Below are positions 57,770 through 64,000 of a stretch of DNA of 64,000 nucleotides, in pieces. This DNA comes from Purpureocillium takamizusanense (lineage: Eukaryota; Ascomycota; Sordariomycetes; Hypocreales; Ophiocordycipitaceae), in NCBI RefSeq assembly GCF_022605165.1, contig NC_063071.1, positions 620,001 through 684,000 on the forward strand, written 5' to 3'. Each line of letters starts with the position of its first letter. Positions within the stretch are counted from its first letter, which is position 1. Both the position numbers and the translations under genes were made by a program. The notes under the pieces were generated by a model. That model searched no databases and had not been told where the DNA came from. It saw nothing but the letters and a program-made list of their open reading frames with translations.

Positions 57770-58801
57770 GGCGGCGGCGGTTGTGGGCGCGTGGTGGGTG
57801 GCTGCGTGCGTCTCGCTGTTTTCGCTGTTCGCTTTTTGTCGCGAGCGTAGCCGGGGGAGGAAAGTAGAGAGGATCCCGGCCGGCGAGGGGGAGGGAGTGG
57901 GAAGAAGAGGGCGAAGAAGCGACGTCGCAGGAAGTGGTGGAGGGTCTTGTAGATGTAGGTTGGGACGGACGTAGGTAGGTTGATGAGGCGCGGGACGCCG
58001 ATGGCGGGGATGGTGGCTTGCGCCGAGGGCGTCGCTGACCGTGGTGGGGGATGGATGGATGCAGCGGGGGCCCGGGAGCGTCCACCTACCTCCACTGCCT
58101 GCGTTGGTCGCCTCGTCCGCTATCCGTACATGGTACCACGCCTGGCCCTGTACCTCTGTTGGTGTCGGGCCGCTGGAGTGTCCGACTCGCCCGCCTGAAA
58201 GGATCGACCTACAGCCCCGAGCCTGGGCGGCCGGCATCACTGTCGCACGACCCTGGGCGAACTTGGCTTTGATCATCCATCTCGGAGAACCATGCATGGT
58301 GCGCAAGGCACCGTACCGTATGCAGATGCCGCGCATACGAATACGAGACGGTATTCGGACAAAGGTGCGCATATTGTTGGGTTCGTTCACCGCGAACATG
58401 TGATGCGAGAGGTGACGTCTGCTTTTGTTGCTGACGGGTGTCTGATGCCGCAGGGCCGGCAAGCAAGCCAACTGGCTGGCTAGGGCAGAGAGACAAAGGC
58501 CTTCTGAGGAACAGTCCGTGGCCAAAGGGACAGACAAACGAACATGTCACCCTGTCGACCTCACGTCATGCGCGCCGCCCTGTGACACTTGCGTCGCGAC
58601 TGCAATGCATGCGTGCCGCCTCTCGCCTCATGCACTCGGCGTCTCGCTGTCGGGTGGGCGTTGAGTCACCGCGTCCCTGGTAGGGCACCTTTGCCAAGCT
58701 GACCGACCCCTCAGAGAGCGGCCTTGATAATGAAAATTAACAGCTCCCCATCTCAATCCACCTGCACGGTTCATTCCGAAGACATGGTTGGCGACCCACA
58801 A
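57770..58801. other. E2 promoter region, no gene
   Basis: Upstream of the E2 gene. The first 250 bases are purine-rich (GGGAGGAAAG, GGGGGAGGGAG). Nothing coding is supported up to the tRNA gene. Confidence 0.4.
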
Positions 58802-58892
58802 TCCGGTGTGGTCTAGTGGCTATGATATTGCGCTTTCAAGCTTAACGGCTGTAAGCACCGCAAGGATCGGGGTTCGATTCCCCGCATCGGAG
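58802..58892 (+). tRNA. tRNA-Glu (UUC) with intron
   Basis: Acceptor arms TCCGGTG (58802-58808) and CATCGGA (58885-58891) pair with one G-T wobble. D-arm/A-box TGGTCTAGTGG and T-arm/B-box GGTTCGATTCC are intact. Anticodon stem TTGCG (58828-58832) pairs with CGCAA (58859-58863). The loop holds TTC (58835-58837), so it reads GAA (Glu). A 19-base intron (58839-58857) sits one base 3' of the anticodon, the standard place. Mature length is 72 bases. A T7 run at 58902-58908 is the Pol III terminator. Confidence 0.93.
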
Positions 58893-58901
58893 ATCATCTT
58901 C

Positions 58902-58908
58902 TTTTTTT
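58902..58908 (+). terminator. Pol III T-run terminator
   Basis: Seven T's ten bases after the tRNA-Glu 3' end, the normal RNA polymerase III stop signal. Confidence 0.85.
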
Positions 58909-59090
58909 GCACTATCTTCCTTTGCCGTGGGGGACATCGTTGCTATCTTCACTTCATTTTTTTGCCTGCTTCATTTATTCTCGTGCTCTTAGATCCACCG
59001 TGGTTGGCTGCTTCTCTTGCTTCATTCCCCCATCTCTCTTCTAATGACCCTTGGGTAAACCGCATATAACGTAGCCCAGCTTTTGCTTCG

Positions 59091-60966
59091 CTACAACCTC
59101 ATCCTCCCACTTACACGCGCGTACGCCTCCAGGACCTGCGCCGCCCTCTCCTCGCTCCGCGGCCGAATGTCCACGGCAAACGGCGTCGGTTCGAGGATGA
59201 CGTGCGAGTCGGTCGCCCGCGTGTCCACGGGCACCTCCTCGCCCGTCAGCGGACACCTCCTGGGCAACAGGTCAAACGCCCAGCACAGGGCCGCCGCAAA
59301 GACGAGCATCTCGTGGTCGACGAGCGCGGTGCCGAGACAGGCCCGCCGGCCCCAGCCAAACGTGTGCATGGCCTTGCCCTCGCGCAGGCTCGGGTACCGC
59401 GCCAGGGGCTCCGCGTGCGCCGTCGGCCACTGGGGTTTCGAGCCATCGCTCTGGGCGGTATGGCTCGGCGCCTGGGAAGATGGAGGGCGCGCGGTTGAGG
59501 GCCCTTGGCAGAGCGGTAAGCTCTTCGTTGTTCTCTGGATAGCATCTTGGAGGAGTCTTGAAGGCTTACCACTCGAGGGCGAGGATGATGTCGCCCTTCT
59601 GGATGGGAATGCCGCGGTACTCGGTTGGCGTCTCGCACTCGTGAGGCACGCCTTCTCGCCGTCAGCCATCATTGTCTCTATCAACCTGCTTCGTAGTGCG
59701 AAACGCAGCTTCACATCTTACCAAGAGGAACAGTCGGCCTCCACCGCAGCGTCTCATTGACGCAAGCCCGTACCGTCGGCAGCTCTGTATAGTCGCTCAT
59801 GTTCGGCATCCTCGCGCCGCAGACACGGTCAGCCTCGTCCTGCACCCTGGCCAGCCACTCTCTGTGCGTCATCATGGCCATGACAAAGTACTGCATCGGC
59901 CCGGCCACAGTCACCACGCCCACCATGCACAGGAATCCCAGCATGCACGCCGCAAACTCTTCGTCCTCCTCGTCCTCGACCCCCTGCTTCTCCTTCTGCG
60001 GACTCGTCCCCTCGCCCCCGCCGCGCAGCTGCTGCTCACAGTACCGTGCTGCCCACGTGTCTCCCGGACGCGTGCCCTCGCCGAACCGCCGCTTCGCCGC
60101 GCGCAGGCTGTTAGTCCACCACGCCTTCATCCGTCCCTCGCGCGCGAGCTCATCCTGCCGCCAGGGGTTGTACCCGACCAGGTCGGCGAGGTGCCACAGC
60201 GGCGTGATCGTGTTGACCAGAGGCCCGTTGGTCGACATCTGCCGCAGCGCCGCGAGCGCCTCGTCGCCATACCGCGGGCCGAGCGAGGCGTCGCCCCATG
60301 TCAGCTGTGCCATGATGCGGCCCGTCGTCTCGCGGATGTTGCCGTGGAACCTGTCCGGGTCGACGAGCAGCGTGACCAGGAACCGCTTCACCTCGTCCTC
60401 GACATGGCCGTAAAACCCGTTTTGCGTCGCCACGGTCATGGCGGCGTGAACCCACTTTCTCTGCGCCTTCCACGTCTCTATGCCGAGTCTCCCATCAGCT
60501 CCTTGTCCTACGAATCGTACAATAATGCTTGAGGAAGTAGTGTCGGCTCTAACCCACCATTGCGGTCCTGCAGCGCCAGGTACGTCGGGCCCTTCTTGTG
60601 GTCTATAAGCGCGCGTAACTGCGGCTGCCCGCTGAAGTGGTTTCCCATCTTGACGAGCAGGTCTGTCGCGATGCCCTCGTCCGACACGGTGACGAAGCGC
60701 TGCCCCATCATGGACGTCTCGTATATGGGGCCGTGCTCGTCGGCCCATTCTTTGAACTTGAGCCAGGATGACTCGCGCGGTAGGTCGTGCACGCGCCCGA
60801 CGACGGGGAACTGTCGCGGGCCGGGGAAGCATGCGGCGTTACGGCTCGTGACCGGCTGCAGGCACTTTAATGGTAGTGAGGCTCTGTGCAGGCGGTAGAC
60901 TCTCGACAAGATGAGGCTTGAAATGAGGAGTAGCCCGACGTAGCAGGCCGCTGAAGTGATTGGCAT
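59091..60966 (-). CDS. Cytochrome P450 with a one-base frameshift
   Basis: Membrane-bound haem monooxygenase. Four exons: 60966-60558, 60507-59722, 59651-59570 and 59503-59091, giving about 562 residues if one surplus base is skipped. N-terminal anchor: YVGLLLISSLILSRVY, then FPGPRQFPVVGRVHDLP. K-helix ExxR in ACVNETLRWRP, PERW region in EPYRPERWLE, haem-binding loop FGWGRRACLG with the axial Cys. The I-helix has VVTVAGPMQYF, lacking the usual Thr. In exon 4 the PERW part (WALNRAPSIFPGAEPYRPERWLE) is in one frame, whereas PQWPTAHAEPL and the haem loop are in the next frame. The two join at CTCGAAACCCCAGTGG (59432-59438 region), where one extra base in the A3/C4 run breaks the frame; there is no room for an intron. 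It is either a recent pseudogene or a sequencing error. Two acceptors are AAG, less common, so exon ends 59651 and 59503 are less sure. Confidence 0.8.
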
Positions 60967-61465
60967 GGAGACGATAGGGCGACTTGGCTGCGCAGTTGAG
61001 ACTGTCGAGGATATTTTAAGGGATTTCCGCTTTCGTTACCGAATTTTCTCCTGCTGAGTATAGAATAACAAAAATATAGGATGACGAAGACTGTTGTCAT
61101 GAGTCCCTCAAGGCATCTCGTCAACAGTTGCACATGTCCTACGCAAAGGTGCGCCAACACGGTTCCAATAGCGCCTTCTAAAACATTGGCGCCGGGCTGA
61201 TGGTGGCTGGGAAGGAAAATGGTTTCGAATCAGGCAAACATCATCACGTAGCACAAAGCGGCAGCTTCTGTCTTGGTCTTGGAGTTACCGATATTCGCGA
61301 GGGCGTGGCGCCGCTCTAGTTAGTACGAAGTATACCGCCTAGACAGGAGTCGCGACAGCGGTGGAGCGCGCAAAAAAGAGAGGCGATAGTCATGCTATGC
61401 GTATTCTTCTAATTGGGACTATTTGTCTTGAGCCCAGAGTCGTCAGAGAGCATCCCCCGTGGCCA
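60967..61465. other. Spacer between P450 and NmrA-like genes
   Basis: 499 bp holding the P450 promoter and the 3' end of the tandem upstream NmrA-like gene. Nothing coding is supported. Confidence 0.45.
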
Positions 61466-62432
61466 TCAAGCCAGCGCATCTCGCACCAGGCCCTCCAGCT
61501 CGGCGTCGGTCTTGCCTGCGACGCCCAGCAGCTCATTGTCGACATGCTTAAACTCACCGCCATATCCCTCCCCGAAAACGGCCCGCATGAGGAACCCCAT
61601 GGACGACATCATGTCAAACTCGCCGTTGTCGTACTTCTTGCGCGACGCGGCCTCCGAGTCCGTCGTCTTGACCGTCACCGGATCCCACCTCCTGTGCGGA
61701 GCGATGGCTCGCGCTACGGCCAGTATCTTGCGCTGCGTGACAACCATATCGTGCACAAAGATGACGCGGTTGCGCGTCTCGTCGACGTGCCGCAGGACGC
61801 CCACGACGGCCCGCCCGACCGACGCCAGCGTCGTCGCGCTAAACGGCCTATCGCCGCCGTCGTAAAACGCCGGCTTCTCGGACGCGAAGTCGAAGATCAA
61901 GTTACGCCTCATGGCCCAGTCGAGGAACACGCCGTTGCGGACCAGCGTGTACGTGAAGGAGTCGGGATGGGCCCGCGCGTGCTCCCGCAGGGCCTCGTGG
62001 ATGGCGATTTTGGACCGGTAGACGGGCAGCTGGGAGGCGTTTGGGTTGCCGCAGTCGGAGCCGAACTCGGAGGGGATGAAGCGCTTGACGCCGGCGGCGA
62101 TGGAGGCCTCGATGAGGCCGAGCTGGAGGTCCATGGCGGCGGTGGTTAGGGCCGAGACGACGGCGTCCTGGCCGGCGAGGGCGGTGGTTAGGTCGGGAAT
62201 GGAGGAGTAGTCGACGCGGAGGACCCTGACCGACGGGGGGAACTCGGCGTTGGAGGAGGATCGGGTGAGAACTGTCACGTTGAATAGGTTGGACTCTATG
62301 ATTTCTTTGAGAATCGGAGCGCCCAAGTCTCCGGAGGCCTATACATGTATGGTGTTAGTTGGATGCCGATTTGGACAGGCGAAGAGCAGCGTGCCGTACC
62401 CCTGCGATGGCAACGTTGCGAATGGAGCCCAT
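61466..62432 (-). CDS. NmrA/isoflavone-reductase-like NAD(P)-binding protein
   Basis: Two exons, 62432-62400 (11 codons) and 62338-61466, giving 301 residues. The intron (62399-62339, GTACGG...TATAG) lies inside the dinucleotide-binding loop. The joined N-terminus reads VAIAGASGDLGAPIL, the GxxGxxG Rossmann motif of atypical short-chain dehydrogenases. TVLTRSSS (NADP-phosphate-binding-like region), VSALTTAAMDLQLGLIEASI, GVKRFIPSEFGS (family-typical), YTLVRNGVFLDW and GGDRPFSATTLASVGRAVVG fit the PCBER/isoflavone-reductase-like/NmrA group of about 300 residues. Members are reductases or redox-sensing regulators; which one cannot be told. It is tandem with the P450 and divergent from the Zn2Cys6 gene, a layout seen in fungal metabolic clusters. 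Confidence 0.9.
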
Positions 62433-63066
62433 GATGACGGTTCAATGTGCTGAATAATGAAGAACAAATTATGAACTTGGGTTCTGTCTTTCGATCAACA
62501 AGGTAAAGTTGAAGATGAGAGTAATCGCGTTGGACCAGATTTACTTCATGTTCGTAGACTGTGAATGAACCGCGATATATATATATATAAGTCTCCGTCA
62601 CCGACACACAAGGCAAACGTATACCACTACAAGGTTCGAGGAATACCACATTATTCATCCAAACAACAGTCAATAATTGGGGCCCTTGCGTACTGCTGGC
62701 CCCTGCGGACCCGGCCGTAGTTAGATGGTATATTGGACCCTGGCCCGGCCTGGTGTAAGTGCGGGCGCGGACGCGGGCGCGGACGCCAAACCCAATCAGG
62801 ACATGCCGGACCCCGTTCAACTACATGCCTCGATTCATCAGCCATGGCCCGCCTCGGACGAAACAGTCAGTCACCCCATTCATGCCCAGGCTTTCCTTTT
62901 TTTCAAGCTCCCAGATGATCCGGTCATCCACAAGGCAAGGCAATTCATTACTCGTCTATCACGAAACTAGGATCCAGACATCGTCACACTGAGGGAGGTC
63001 CCGTCCGCACAGCGTCCGCACTTGCATGTCACATCGGCATCGGCATCGGCATCCCCGGGGTGAGCG
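62433..63066. promoter_or_regulatory. Divergent promoter between NmrA-like and Zn2Cys6 genes
   Basis: 634 bp shared upstream region. Contains a TA repeat (62576-62589, ATATATATATATAT), short GC direct repeats (GCGGGCGCGGAC, 62761-62785) and a triple GGCATC direct repeat just before the regulator's start (63032-63051). No gene. Confidence 0.4.
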
Positions 63067-64000
63067 ATGACGGTGGTAGTACCCGCCATCATGCCCACGG
63101 CCATGGCCCAGGCCTGTCTGCGGTGCAAGACGCAGAAGCGAAAGTGCGATCGGCTTCTGCCCGTGTGTTCCCTATGCCGGAGGTGAGTGCAACCGATACA
63201 CGTCTGCTGGCGAGCAAGTCATGGATGGACGAAGCCAAGCCCATCAAAACTACACGCGCCCCCACATACACAGCCAGAAACTGAGCGCGATGGGGGCACA
63301 CACCCTTTTGCATCATCAGACTGAACCGGAGCTGCTGCTACGCGGGACCCGACGCCGTGGGCCCCCGTCCGCTGCCCGTCCCCGACCTGCTCGACCTGAC
63401 CCTCGCAAACATCGGCCACACCCTCGAGGGCCAAGTCTCGGCCATCATCGGCCCCCCGCCGCGCGTTCTCGCCGCCGCCCAGGCGTACTTCCGCACCGTC
63501 CACCCCTGGTTGCCCGTCGTGGCGGAGGATGCGTACCTAGGACAGCTGTCCGCCTGCCGGACGCAGCCGATGCGTGCGAGCTTTGGCCTGCTCACGCTCA
63601 GTATGTACCTTGTCTGCGCTGAAACCCTGCCCGTAGACGGGGAACGACGAGAGCAGCAGCAGCAGCAGCAGCGGGAGAGACCAGAAGTTACTGCGCGGAC
63701 GAAGGCTCTGTACGCGCTGCTCAAGAGCTTTGTCGGGATGCTCGAGGCACTGCAGGACGACGACGTTGACGACGACAACTCCCCCTCCTTGGTCGAGATA
63801 CTGCAGAGCAGGCTCCTCCTCTCCGTCTTTGAGATGGGACACGGCCTGTCCCCCGCGGCGTACGTTTCCACGGGGGCCAATGTCCGGGTGGCGGTATGCC
63901 TCGGCGCGGATGCAGCGTCGTCGGGCCGCCGGCGGCAAAACACGCCTCAGCCCGCGGGGCACGCTGCCTCTGCCCAGCAAGCGTGGCGTGGCGTTGTCAT
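63067..64000 (+). CDS. Zn2Cys6 transcription factor, N-terminal part
   Basis: DNA-binding regulator cut off by the window end. Exon 1 is 63067-63182 and exon 2 starts at 63320 and is open to 64000. The zinc cluster is CLRCKTQKRKCDRLLPVCSL, then CRR, intron, LNRSC, i.e. six Cys in the usual binuclear arrangement; the 137 bp intron (GTGAGT...TCAG) interrupts it between the fifth and sixth Cys, as in many fungal members. After the cluster, LDLTLANIGHTLEG and FRTVHPWLPVV resemble the start of the fungal-specific regulatory domain. A polyGln run (six) and an acidic DDDVDDDN stretch follow. The regulator probably controls the divergent NmrA-like gene and neighbours, which is inference. Start at 63067; the MPTAMAQA methionines at 63091 and 63103 are alternatives. 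Confidence 0.88.

Noticed and set aside
59461..59560. Alternative splice to keep P450 exon 4 wholly in the haem-loop frame
   Set aside because: It would discard the clear ALNRAPSIFPGAEPYRPERW segment, which is needed in a P450.

Overview
The window is nuclear DNA from a filamentous ascomycete, most likely a sordariomycete. Genes are split by short introns (about 50-150 bp) with GTRNGT donors, CTAAC/CTGAC-like branch sites and YAG acceptors. Coding regions are GC-rich, intergenic stretches are long and monocistronic, one tRNA gene carries a canonical intron, and one stretch has been converted to TA-rich DNA in the way repeat-induced point mutation (RIP) does. The families present (Fic, siderophore transporter, DUF1996, BIM1-like, SGNH-VCBS, Zn2Cys6) are typical of such fungi. 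Exon boundaries below were worked out by reading frame and splice signals, without transcripts or alignment tools.

Layout: 1.4-3.5 kb amino-acid permease; 3.8-4.9 kb a Fic-domain protein whose catalytic and inhibitory residues are both replaced; 6.8-11.6 kb a full-size ABCB exporter in 11 exons; 12.0-14.0 kb a siderophore-iron transporter with an inverted pair of ATCTGATAA sites about 1.2 kb upstream; 17.2-20.4 kb a dynamin-family GTPase with an FG-rich tail; 21.5-23.2 kb an acidic protein of unknown role; 23.5-24.4 kb a BIM1-like copper-acquisition membrane protein; 26.2-27.2 kb a GPI-anchored Cys-rich wall protein; 27.3-27.9 kb a small conserved protein; 28.4-29.4 kb a pICln-like protein; 29.8-33.9 kb a giant polyglutamine single-pass membrane protein; 35.1-36.9 kb a DUF1996 secreted protein; 40.7-41.0 kb a thioredoxin with a WCPPC active site.

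From about 43 to 54 kb the character changes. Coding sequence is richer in A/T, and the content is an F-box protein, a secreted protein with deaminase-like CGE and PC...C motifs, a 23-exon double SGNH hydrolase with FG-GAP/VCBS repeats, a RIP-mutated TA-rich block and a 0.69 kb element with terminal inverted repeats. This looks like an accessory island. Housekeeping genes resume at 54.2 kb with auxilin (Swa2-like), a Ubc7-type E2 and tRNA-Glu(UUC). The right edge (59-64 kb) holds a P450 with a one-base frameshift, an NmrA/isoflavone-reductase-like enzyme and a divergent, truncated Zn2Cys6 regulator. This may be the margin of a metabolic cluster that continues beyond the window.

Two gene pairs suggest metal homeostasis: the siderophore importer with Fe-regulator-type GATA palindromes, and the BIM1-like gene with a second ATCAGATAA site and a palindrome in its upstream region.
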